A DNA stretch of 64,000 nt, taken from assembly GCA_033807775.1 (NCBI GenBank), contig CM066327.1, forward strand, positions 89,984,295 to 90,048,294, in the 5' to 3' direction. This document shows, piece after piece, positions 12,660 through 23,318 of the stretch. A program made the translations under genes and the position numbers. Positions within the stretch are counted from its first letter, which is position 1, and each line of letters begins with the position of its first letter. The notes beneath the pieces are model-generated. The model did not search any database, was not told the origin of the DNA, and saw only the letters and a program-made list of their open reading frames with translations. This DNA is from Saussurea involucrata (taxonomy: Eukaryota > Streptophyta > Magnoliopsida > Asterales > Asteraceae).

Positions 12660-12836
12660 AAAGCTTGGTTTTCAATATCAAGTGATCCTCGTTTAAGACA
12701 AGATTTTTGATAGAAACTGTCTGTTCTTAACCTATTCTTCATTCCTAAAAACAGATTCTGTTTTACTGCCATTTTCGATTTATTCGATCTGGTAACATCC
12801 TAGAAACTGTTTCTTTCGTTAAAAACTTCATTCAAT

Positions 12837-13901
12837 ATGTCAAGACTAAAATTTAGTGCTGATGCTGATTTTCATTATTATTTCAAACTCAGCACAAATT
12901 TTAAGAAAATAATTCCTACTCTTGAGAAAGAATTAGAGGAAAGAAACAAGAGTATTCTTATTGACTCAGACAACATTGCCAAGCTTGAAGAATCAGGTAA
13001 ACTCCTAAACTATGAAAATCTTGAACTGAAAAGGAAACTATCTGAGTCAGAAGAGCTTGGTAAAAAGGAGAAAGAGAAGTTTGAGGAAGTTAAGACTGTT
13101 TTTAAAGAAGAGAAGAAAAGCCTTGAGCTTAAGTGTCTAAACTTTTCTAAACTGATTTCCAACTTTGAAAAACTTATAATCAGTGAAAATGAAAAGTTTG
13201 GAAAAGAGAAAACTCTTCTTGAGACAAAGAATATGGAACTTTCTTTCAAAATCTCAAAATTACAGAAATCTCTTGAAAAAGAGAGGAAAGAGCAGGATTT
13301 TGAAAGAAAAGAGTCTGAAAAGGTGAAGAGAGAAGGATTTCAAACAAAGTGTTTGAAAGACAAGTTTGAGAAGGAAAGAAAGGTCTTTAAAGCTGAAATG
13401 TCAAATTTAACAAAGAGACTATCCGATTTGTCAAACAAGATTATGTTGGAGAAGAGGTATAAATCAGATCTTCTAAGAAAATTTGATTTAAACCTTAAAG
13501 AAAAAGATGTTTTAGCTAAAAGGCTTAAGAACCTTGTCTTAGCAAACTCTTGTGCTAAAAATTCAAATAATCCTGTTTACAAAAAGATGAAAATGGTTTG
13601 GAAAGTCAAAAACTCTATTCCTGACAAAAATGCTCCAAAACCATTTGTTTCTACAAAGCCTTCATCTTTTCATTCATATAAATGCTTTGATCTTCTGCTT
13701 CAATTAAGAAACCTTTTCTCTAAATCTTTCTGTGTACAAAATGGGTCATTTCAAAAGAAAAATCCAAAGACCCAAAATGAGAAAGGTCATAGAAAGAAAG
13801 TGGGCAAACCAACAGAGATTGGCAAACCAGAGGACCTAAAGACAGCTCCAAATCCTAACAAAAAAGGACCCATTTGGATATGGGTACCAAAAGTTCTTTG
13901 A
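12837..13901 (+). pseudogene. Coiled-coil gag remnant of S3
   Basis: A 354-codon open frame starts at the first ATG after the primer site. Residues about 15-230 are almost all Lys, Glu, Leu and Ser in heptad-like order, predicting a long coiled coil. The end KKGPIWIWVPKVL matches the gag end of Sirevirus-like elements (S1/S2 end VKWVPKKN/VKWIPKKN). The UBN2 capsid domain is absent and no intact CCHC knuckle is seen; a Cys-containing stretch near residues 281-302 may be a decayed knuckle. It is most likely the C-terminal part of a gag whose front was deleted. Whether the stub is still translated is unknown; the open frame suggests selection or youth. Confidence 0.75.
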
Positions 13902-13920
13902 TCTGTCTTGCAGGTACAAA

Positions 13921-14240
13921 GACTTCTGATCATTACAGATCAGGACTCGCTCTTCAGTAGATAAGGACTTCTGATCATTACAGATCAGGACTCGCTCTTC
14001 AGAGGAGAAAAGGACTCCTAAACACATCAGTTTAGGACTCACACTTTAGTGAAAAAGACTCTTAAACAAATCAGTTTAAGACTCGAGCTTCATCAGAAAA
14101 ATGACTTCTGACCATTACAGATCAGGACTCACTCTTTAGCAAACAATGGACTCCTTAATACTTCTATTAAGGACTCAGGCTTCAAAATACACTATGACTC
14201 TTAAACACTTTGTTTAAGACTCATCCTTCAAAGATTCTAT
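13921..14240 (+). repeat. Seven-unit hairpin repeat array in S3
   Basis: Units start at 13921, 13966, 14013, 14057, 14103, 14149 and 14196 (44-47 bp each). Every unit reads GACT(T/C), a 6-7 base arm, a 4-6 base loop, the complementary arm, GACTC, then a spacer with CTTCA or CTTTA. Arms differ between units (CTGATC/GATCAG, CTAAAC/GTTTAG, TTAAAC/GTTTAA, CTTAATA/TATTAAG) but still pair, with one mismatch in unit 5. It occupies the place where pol has been lost. Confidence 0.88.
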
Positions 14241-15010
14241 ACTTCACAGAGCCTCTGTGGAATTGCTCAGAGCCTATAACAATCTCCACAGAACCTCTGA
14301 TGAGGTTGACCTATGTTCTGTGCATTATTTATCTCTATTGATTCAAGCATAGGTCAAGAAAGAGGAGACCACAAATTAATCTACAGAGGTTGATCATTCA
14401 AGGGGGAGCCAAAGGAGGAGCGGAAAAGGAGACCTTGCTGAATCTACAGAGATTCATAAGTCAAGGGGGAGCAAAGAATGCGACAGAAGAGATCACATTC
14501 GCCGATCAAAAGGAAATAGGTTGGTATCTTGCCACAGAAGTCATAAGCCACAGAGTTCTTTCAAACAAAGAACCTCTGTAGATCACTCAAATCATTCAAA
14601 TGACTTCTGCTGCACAAAATCTTTGAGATTTACAATTTTCTAGGACACCAACTTTCAAATAAGTCCTAAATACATTGTTAAAACTGATCAAAAACTTGGA
14701 TGATTAAAAATGTTTATAAATTATTAGTTATTAGAAATTTCCTGTCACAGAGCCTCTGCTGGCTCTGGCAGAGGTCCAAAAACCTCTGTAGGATAATTTC
14801 TCACTACTAAAAATTTATTGATCCTCTCCGTGTTTTTCAAACGATTTTCATTAAAGATACAATCTACAGAGATAAACGTTTTTCAAAATCACAGAGCTTC
14901 TGTACCCACAGAGCTTCTGTAAAGATTTCCACTTGGGAATTTCTGTATCTGTAACGGTAACTTTTCTGTGGTGAAAATTTAAAACCCACGCGTTTTTCAT
15001 TTAATGTGGC
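14241..15010 (+). other. Non-coding spacer of S3 with PPT-like tracts
   Basis: No coding frame is supported. CAAGGGGGAGC occurs twice (about 14399 and 14464), resembling the true polypurine tract near 19679. CAGAGG/CCTCTG-type motifs are frequent, including a direct duplicate CACAGAGCTTCTGT at about 14890-14920. Confidence 0.6.
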
Positions 15011-15017
15011 CGCCCAC

Positions 15018-15188
15018 GACGTCTCGTCGTCACTGACATTGATGACGTGTCAAGTTTTCATTGACGTACATATCACGTCGTCCTAGAAACTTTCACCACG
15101 CCGAATGAACTCAAGTGTGGATCTCAAATTTTATTAACTTTCTCACATTTTCACCGTTCCGAATTCTATCCGTTACCACAGTATAAAA
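15018..15188 (+). promoter_or_regulatory. Candidate internal promoter for S3 ORF3
   Basis: Four ACGT-core sites lie at 15018-15079: GACGTC, TGACGTGT (15043-15050), TGACGT (15062-15067) and TCACGTC. A TATAAAA box follows at 15182-15188, 100 bp before the ORF3 ATG at 15288. ACGT cores are typical bZIP binding sites. Similar order and spacing are seen before ORF3 of S2 and before the antisense gene of E. Promoter activity is inferred. Confidence 0.55.
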
Positions 15189-15287
15189 CCCAAGTTAAAA
15201 TCACTTTTAAAACTTTACTATTCTCTCATCTTCTCCGGCGAACTTGCTTATTTCTTTCTGAAAACCTAGAACTTTCAAAACCTACAA

Positions 15288-18200
15288 ATGGCTTCCAGTT
15301 CCAAATCTGCTCACGTTTCACCAACGAACTCTACGACATCCTCTCCAGTGCATTCTGAGCACTCCCACAACCCACACATCGCCACCGATGCCGACAGACA
15401 CGACTCCGGCGACGAGGCATCCTTCGTACCCACTACCCACCTGCAACAATTTTTCTCAAATGACCATTTCGAGCAAAGGACCCTTCCCATTAAATCGAAC
15501 AACTGTTATCTTGTTCCTTCTCCTACGGCATTTGGCAAAGAACATGCCATCCTGCTAAACATCCTAGAGAACCACTTTCTTTACCCTCTTCTGAGCAAAA
15601 CCGTTGAACAAATACCAGTACGTTACCTACATCAGTTTTGGCAATCTTGCCGTTATGACGCTGACACCGATTTGATCAGAGGCTACATTTCTAAACCTGA
15701 CCAAAGTAAGAGCCTTGAACTGATGTTCAATCGCACCATGTTCTCATTAGAATTTGGCCTTCCAACAAGAGGACTCATGGGAATCAAAAAGTATGCACCC
15801 CAACCAACAAATGAAGAACTTGTTGACTTTCTGCACATGTTAGGGTACAACCAACAGTTGAAAAAGAGGAACGATTTCCGCAGAGCAAGACTACCTCCTC
15901 TGTGGAATACCTTATTCTCCATCCTAAATCGTTGCCTCACGGGAAAAATCGGGAGCATCGATCAAAGCTCACCTCAAATTCTCTCAATCATGTATGGTGT
16001 ATACTATGATCTACCCCTAGATTATGCCACCATAATGATGCAAGAGATCATCAACACCATCGATCGCAAAATCGCCTCCCAGAAAGCCAAAATGTCTGAT
16101 CACAACTAACCAGTTCCAGCGAATCCTCAGTGTACTTTTCGAACCCCTACTCCTTATCCAAAAATGGCCAATGGACGGTCCCAAACCTAAGCAATTTCCT
16201 ATGTCCAAGAACACCCCTACAGAACATGAGGATGGCTACCCACACATCAGGCCACTATCAAAGGTAATGTTAGGTTATGCTAGTGATGAAGAACTAGTTA
16301 GTGAGTACACACGCGTTTACAGAACTCCTGAACCCAGTTCTGTAACACCCCCGCGTATAGGAATGCCCATAGGAGGTAATGTAGTAGAGAGACTTACAGA
16401 AGAAGAATGGAAGATAAAGTTGGCTAAACACAAGGCCAACCAGAAGAACTTCAGAGATATAAGAAAAGACCTCTATTCTTCAAAGAGGAAGTCTTCTGAG
16501 GGATCTAAAGAGAAGAAGAAGAAAAAGGGAAAGAAAACCAAGACCCCTACAGAGGAACAACTTGCCTCTGTTTTTGCTATCCAACAAAATCCTGCAGAAC
16601 CATCTTCTCTACCCACTGAACATCCCACAGAACCCTCATCTCCACCACAAATCCAAGGTCCCTCTGCCCCTCCCTCTTCCAAAAGAAAAAGAAAGTCAAA
16701 ATCTACAGAGGAGGGAGCACCAAAACCAAAGAAGAGGAAATCATAGAAGAAGAAACCATCTTCTCCTCTGCAAACAATAACAGAAGGAATCGAACCACCT
16801 CTGCAAACTCAAATCTTCACAGAGGTTCTTGATTCACTTCTGCCAAGACAAGAGACTGCAGAAGAAGAGGTGCAAATAGGTTTATAGGATAGGGTAGAAA
16901 CGTCTGGAGGAAAAGAAAATGAGAAAGGAAAAGATGCCAAAGTTGCAGAAGGCACACATCCCTCAACCCCTCCCAGTGCAACCCACACATCTGACACCGC
17001 AGGTCTAGCTGCAGAAGGTGTCATTGAAAAAGAGCAGCACAGCTCGAACCTCACCCAACCCATCCAGCCAGAGGTTACTCTTTCAACCTCTGTGCCCACA
17101 GAAGCCGGGGAATCCATTCCTAGGGAGTCTCCTCAGAGGGACTCACCTATAGTTCGTGATCCATTGCCCCAGATCACACTAGAACACCCTACAGAGGAAT
17201 TCGTTTCCTCTGACACGCACAATATAGGACCAAAACTTCTTTCAGAGAGAAGTAGAGAGCACCATGACGAAGAGACTCTAGACAAGTCTCCAAGTCAACA
17301 GAAGAATATTCCGATACCCACCTCTGGAGTGGATTTGGACAATATTCTTCACAGAACTTCTGTAGAGACTGAAACTCAGGTTTCTTCTCGAGGATCAGAT
17401 GGAAATCCTTCCACCCCCAACGTACAAACAAGGGTGAACGAAGGTGTCCCAGGAACAGGGACTCACTCTGGAGAAGGAGTTGTTCCTCCAGAGGTTACCC
17501 AAGAGGAACATGTTACGAAGGATGAGTTCCAAGCCTTTGTAACCTCTGTAACTCAAACATTGAATAAGTTGCAAAGCTCATTCACGATTTTTACAGATTC
17601 AACTTCAAACGCGCTTACGGGATTAAATACCAAAGTGGATACCTTATCCACAGAGGTTAAAGCAGCCCTTGCAGAAATGAAGTCAACTACAGAAACTTCT
17701 GCTGCTGCTGCCATCGCCTCTGCCACTAACATTGCCAAAACAACCGCTGCAGAGTTCGAGAAAAGTGCGACCAAAGCCTTCAAAACTTCGATCGCAATCT
17801 ACTTTGAAACTATGAAGAAAAATGCAGCAAGGCAAGCAGCTCAAGACACCTGCAGAACAGAAGTTACTGCTAAAAGAAGGCAGGATGATCCTGATGATGG
17901 AGCATCTGGTCATCCTGAGGGGGAGAAAACAAAGGAAACTACAGAGGCTGCTTCTGCAAAAACTACAGAGAAATCAGCAGAACCCTCTACAACAGAAACC
18001 CAAAAGGGAAAACAACAGAGGCAAAACACCTCTATCTCACCAGAGGATGCACCAACCACAGAACCTAAGGTAATCAATCTTGCATCCTCATCCTCAGAAC
18101 AAACTCCACCCTCACCCAAAGAACCAACACCAACCTCAAAACCAATCCCAAGCAGAACTAGAGTCAAAACCATAGCTCGAAAACCCCAAAGACCAAAACG

Positions 18201-19515
18201 CTCTGCAGAGTTCATTCTTCGCCTAATGGAATTTGTATCTGCTTTTCAATCAGCAAAGCGTTTTGACATTCCACCGCCAAGACCCGAAGACTCCTCACCA
18301 ACAGAGACCTCACAACCCGAAGTATCAAAACCTTAAGAGGCAACAACCAAAACATCAGAGCATACAACCCCAAAACCCACAGAACCTCCAACTGTCAAAT
18401 CAACAGAGGTTCCACCCACACAAATCCAAAACCCAATATCTGAAACCTCAAAGCCAAAAGATAAAGGCAAGGGAATAATGACAGAAGAAGAGCCAAAGAA
18501 GAAGATGCCAGTTGCTACAGAGAAATTGATGAAAGGCGCTTTTAATGCCTTCGTCACTCCTAAACCCGAAGAGGAAGACTGGGCATTCAACTTGAATCCT
18601 CTGTCAGAAAACCCAACCCTAGATCCCACAGCTAAGGTAACAGAAGGTAGAGTAGCAGACATCACTCGAAAGATGGATGAGCTAAGGAGACCAATTCCAA
18701 GATCTACTTCAACCATTGAACAAATGGAAGAACAAGTCTACAGTTATCTCTACAGACAGCAATTCCAGAGCGATCTGCCAGCCCATGTCCGAGATCAGAA
18801 GCTAAGAGAGGAATTCGATGCAATCTTCACCTCGACAAAGTCAAAACCAGTCAATCAAGTTTACTCCATTCACAAAATAAATAAGGTAATCTATTGCAAA
18901 TACTCCAAAATGAGAACCTATCCACATACGGTGTATACCATCTGGAAAGTCAAAAGGTCTGACAGATCAGAAAATCAATTCTCTGATGCTGATATCCGAA
19001 ACCTCAATCCCTATGACTTACCTGACCTTCTGCAATGGACGAAAGACAACTTCAATGACGACTGCCACAAAAGGTCTTATCGAGTTCTCAGAAAGGCGAT
19101 GCGTGAAAAGCTCCTAATCTACAGCATGCTCGACATTCAACTAGCCATCGATCTGGGCATAACTACTCTAAGTATCAGACCACCAGAGGATTTCTGCCCA
19201 CCCAATGCCATACCCAATTCAATCATCAAAACTCCAAGGTACGGGTTAGTATTTAAGAATCCTGCTGATCAACTGAAACTGTTTGTGACAATGGACTGTC
19301 AGAAGTACACAACTCATACTCTGAACATGTTCAGAAAGATACTAGAGGAGAATAAAGCAACAGAGCTTATGAACGAAGAATCTGCTCTGATGATGATCAA
19401 AGAGATTGATGCTACACTCGGCTTACGAAATCTCTGTCACAAATTCTATGAAGAACTCAAGGAAGTAGGAAAAGACAACAGAAAGTTCGACGACTTCCCA
19501 AATGCAAAAATCTGA
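15288..19515 (+). pseudogene. ORF3 of S3 (large accessory protein), broken
   Basis: About 1400 codons in one stretch. The first ATG after a TATA box starts MASSSKSAHVSP. The N-terminal block (to about residue 265) is homologous to S2 ORF3: HQFWQS, FGLP, DFLHMLGYN and GKIGSIDQSS match QFWYS, LSLP, AFFDAMGY and AKSGSSDQAA. The frame shifts by one base near 16090; stops follow at 16744, about 16885 and 18334 in the new frame. Then come a basic Lys-rich patch, a Pro/Thr/Glu-rich linker, a coiled coil with an Ala-rich part (about 17520-17850) and a C-terminal domain (18478-19515) containing PPEDFCPP and TPRYGLVF. I see no signal peptide or membrane helix, so an envelope role is unsupported. Function unknown. 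Confidence 0.8.
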
Positions 19516-19678
19516 GTCTCTTCAAAGAACCTCTGTCAACGTTTATTTTTGTGTACTCAAATGTAAATACCTCTGGCATAAATTCCAAAATGAATGAAAT
19601 AATCTTCTGAGGTATTGTTTAACCTCTTCTTTACTTAGGTTAAAATGCATAAATTCAACCTTTTATTTTTCAATACTT

Positions 19679-19688
19679 AGGGGGAGAT
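19679..19688 (+). other. Polypurine tract of S3
   Basis: AGGGGGAGAT directly precedes the 3' LTR; it is the presumed plus-strand primer. Confidence 0.88.
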
Positions 19689-20711
19689 TGTTAGCTCCAA
19701 TATTCTGAAATATTAGAAGTATTGAAAAATGGCCAAGTACAGAAGAACTTGCACAGAAGCTCTGCTGAGTGCAACAGAAGCTCTGCCGGGCATCTCAGAA
19801 GAATCAAAGGAAGTTTGATCAAGAGTGATCAAAGACCGAGGAAACTACAGAAGGACGCTTTCAGAAGACCAAGACCGCAGAACCTCTGTTACCAATAACA
19901 GAGCCTCTGCGGACAACATCAGAAAACAAGGAACCAAGAAGACTTCTCACAGAGGACCGAGCCACAGAACCTCTGCCACCCTTGACAGAAGCTCTGCAGA
20001 AGTAAACAACCAAAGACTCGGAATCCGGAGAAGACTACTTTACAGAGGAACCAGACCGCAGAACCTCTGTAACACATTACAGAGCCTCTATGGTCCTCTA
20101 AAGACTAGGAAGATATTTATAATGTCTTGCTACTGTTCCAAGACCTGTTCATCAACTTGCATGGAAAAGTACTGTCAAAACACGTGTCAAGCTCTGAGTG
20201 GACTCAACAGGGCATGGTACAAAATAGACGTCGGCGCCATTTAATGCATTTACCAAAAGTACATCTGCTCCATTAAATGCGCATGGCTCAAACAACTGTT
20301 CACACCATCCAGTTTACTATTCATGCCGTAAAAGGAACAGTGACCTACTTCATAGTCTTCTAAGAGTAGTATAAAAGGAAGACTCATGTTGAGTTCTTCC
20401 TAAGAAGACATAAAACAACACACAAAAACAGAAAAACAAGAACACTTCAATCGAACATCAAGAACACATAGCTTATGCACATTTAGAGTCATATCTGTTT
20501 AAAGCTTTGTATACTCACCGTTCTTAAATCTGTTCTTGATATATATATATTCAGTAAACTTTGAGATATTATTTCCTGTTCACTGTTTATTTATATTGTG
20601 TTCTAAATCTATCAAACATATCTGTTAGTTCTTCAAATACGCTTCCGCATCAAACATAAACTCGAACTAATAGATCTGATAATCTTGTTTAAAGCAAAAC
20701 GGGAACCAACA
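19689..20711 (+). repeat. 3' LTR of S3
   Basis: 1023 bp, above 99 percent identical by eye to 11624-12645. TATAAAA lies at 20370-20376. AGTGT duplication follows at 20712. Confidence 0.93.
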
Positions 20712-20716
20712 AGTGT

Positions 20717-22018
20717 CATGTTTGTTGGCTTCACTTCCCTCAAGCCAAGTTTCCTGAAAATGGATGAAGGCATTAAATTAACACTTGCACCAAGATCACA
20801 TAATGACTTACTGAAGTTAGATTTTTATATTTGAACAGGCATACTAAAACTCCCTGGATCCTTAAGCTTCGGGGGAAGCTTGTGCTGAATGATAGCACTG
20901 CACTCTTCAGTAAGTGCAATCGTGGCATGCTCATCGATCTTTCTCTTTTTGGAGAAAATGTCTTTCATGAACCTGAGATAACTTGGCATTTGTGCCAGTG
21001 CCTCCGCAAATGGAATATTGATGTGTAACTTCTTGAAAATGTCAAGAAATTTCTTGAGTTGTTCCTCATCCTTATGTGCCTTCAACCTATTCGGGAAAGG
21101 TAGTGGTGGCATATATGGTTTTCCTATCATCTTTGATGGAGTGCACTCTTATTCCTTCCTCTTATCTCTATTCTTCGACATTTCAATCTCTATCTCCTCG
21201 TCTACCTCAACCTCTTCTACCTTGATGGGACCCATTTCAGTACCTTCAACTTCAGTGTCATCAGTCAATGGTCCTCGAGTAGGGTCTATAATCAACTCCT
21301 TTCCACTTCTTAGATGAATAGCTTTGCACTCCTCTCTTGGTATTCGTTCAGTCTGACCAGGGAATTGACCGTGAGTCCGTGATTGTAGTGCTTCAGCTAT
21401 TTTTCGACTTGTCTTTCTAACATCTTGATTGAGGCGGTATTTTGGTCAGTTGTCGCCTTCACATTACCCACTGTACTTGCCAATCCTTCAACCGCACCTT
21501 CCATCTTTGACATGAATGTCATCATCATGTCTTCTAACCCCGACTTCTTTTCTTAAGATTGCCCCTCATCATATTTCCTCTGATTATAACCTGGGGGACG
21601 ATAAATATTCTGAACATTCGGTTGAATAGTAGCTCCTCTCAATTGATTAGTCAACACATTCAATTGTGCCTTTATAGCCTTTAACTCTTCTGTTTCTTGC
21701 ACGCTTGCGACTTTCTGACAGCGGATCTTGGAGTGGAATAGCTATGTTCTGCCAAATTTTCTATCAACTCGACCGCTTCCTCATAGGATTTGTTCATTAA
21801 GGCTCCACCTGCAGCAGCTGTGAGGTCATTCTTAAATTGAGGGTGTAACCCCACATAGAATGTTTGGATAATCATCCACTCTTGTAACCCATGATGTGGA
21901 CACTTCTTGAGCATCCCTTTGTATCTCTCCCATGCCTCGTACAAAGACTCTTGATCCCATTGCGAGAAATGCGTGATGTCGGATAACAGTTGAGCCGTTC
22001 GCCCCGGTGGAAAGAACT
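20717..22018 (-). pseudogene. G1 gag C-terminal half and protease N-terminal half (between S3 and S2)
   Basis: From the right: gag capsid C-terminus (LYEAWERYKGMLKKCPHHGL, FKNDLTAAAGGALMNKSYEE) as in Athila-type gag, an eroded linker, then PYMPPLPFPNRLKAHKDEEQ and a long block like the G2 gag-protease junction. The protease active site reads CDLGASVNLMP, preceded by an in-frame stop (TGA or TAA class) after PGSFSMPVQI at about 20825. Several breaks occur at 21130-21680. The left end joins 11623 across S3 and the right end joins 35111 across S2. Confidence 0.85.
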
Positions 22019-22983
22019 TGTTGGTCCCGAAAGGCTATACAAGTTTGTAGAAGGGGGGGTTGAATACAAACACACAGATTTTACTTTTCTAAATTGTTTA
22101 TTGATAAATCATTAACAATTTACAGCTTGTTGCGGAAACAAGATTAAGGATAAATCCTAAATCTAAACAAGTTGGAACACTAAGTTTCTTGCACTAAGAA
22201 GGAGAAAGAAATTACTAATAATAACCTATCTCAAGATAAAAAGGATGAACTTGTCCAGAGTTAGCAAGTTACTTCAAAATGAAGTGAGTTCATCTTCTTA
22301 TATACTGCATGCATTTAATGCATGACAGTATACACTTTACACGTGGCAGCAGCTGATTAGTTGCATGTCATTGACCTTTGTTGACAACCTAAGTAGCCGC
22401 ATGTTTGAACAGTGTAGTATCAGGGTGGTTGTACGAATTCAGACAATAAGGATGTTCTTTTCTGACATATCGTACGGAGTCGTGCAAGGGTGGTTAAGAC
22501 AAAAGTACTTTGTACGGAGGACTTCATGATCAGCTTTTCGTTGATTCAGCGATCTATCATTCTTCATCAGCGAATGATAGAGTTCAGCTATAGCTGAAGT
22601 CTTGTACTTGATACTTCACGTTGAATGGACAAATCTGAGTCTTCGCTTATCCGCATCAGTTCATTAGGAGACTTGTCGCTGGTTCTTGAGCTTGATCTTC
22701 GACTTCAGCGTAGAACCTATGTTGACGTGAAACTTGTCTTCAGAGATCATAAGTAAACAACTAACTTATCAGCGATCACCATAAGTACTGAACAGACTCA
22801 AAGTATTATGGTGAACAGTTTCGCTGAATGTTTAATCTATAGAGCGAGAGTTCCTATCAGCGGTACTGGAAGATCTTAGTACTTATCAGCGATAGTGAAA
22901 CTCTGATACATATTGTTACTTACAATTTTCACTAAGTATATAAGAGAGGGTCATTATCAAATCACTGAGGGTTTGGATCAACA
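22019..22983 (-). repeat. 3' LTR of S2
   Basis: TGTTGGTCCC to GGATCAACA on the plus strand. Rich in TCAGCG/CGCTGA in its right half, like the S1 LTR. Confidence 0.93.
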
Positions 22984-22997
22984 ATCTCCCCCTATTT
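22984..22997 (-). other. Polypurine tract of S2
   Basis: The minus strand reads AAATAGGGGGAGAT directly before the 3' LTR. Confidence 0.88.
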
Positions 22998-23318
22998 GAT
23001 TATGACATAGCAACAGAGAAAATTGCTATATAATGAAAACATAAGGATAAAAAGAACTCATAAAATATTTGTCCCTTTTACTGTTTTCTGGGATCTTTTC
23101 TGTACTGATGGAGAAAAGTACATTCGCTGAAATTTTTCTTTAAACTGTGTAAAGATTACAGAGAGAAATGGAAAAATTACAAGTACAGCGAATAAAATTA
23201 CAAGTACAAAAGATGTAGACAGATAAAGATAGAAAGAATTACAAGGCGATCATATCCGTCAAAAGGTTCTTCCTTAATGAGTTGTTCATCAAGGGTCATT
23301 GATGTGGCAATCATCCAA
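22998..23318 (-). other. Non-coding stretch after S2 ORF3
   Basis: AT-rich sequence between the ORF3 stop and the polypurine tract, probably the 3' untranslated part. No ORF or repeat is recognised. Confidence 0.6.

Larger units (their letters stand above)
11624..20711 (+). mobile_element. S3: deleted Sirevirus-like copia element keeping ORF3
   Basis: Two LTRs of about 1022 bp differ at roughly 8 positions by eye. AGTGT flanks both sides (11619-11623, 20712-20716). The initiator-Met primer site TGGTATCAGAGC is at 12648 and the polypurine tract AGGGGGAGA at 19679. The 7.0-kb interior has a gag C-terminal remnant, a hairpin repeat array, a promoter-like stretch and a broken ORF3. There is no trace of protease, integrase, RT or RNase H. 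It must have been mobilised in trans, and recently given the LTR similarity. Confidence 0.92.

Noticed and set aside
13921..14240. CRISPR-like array
   Set aside because: Units are contiguous with variable hairpin arms and no spacer/repeat alternation, inside a plant retrotransposon.
15288..19515. Retroviral-type envelope gene
   Set aside because: Position after pol fits the env-like label, but no signal peptide, membrane helix or Cys pattern is visible.
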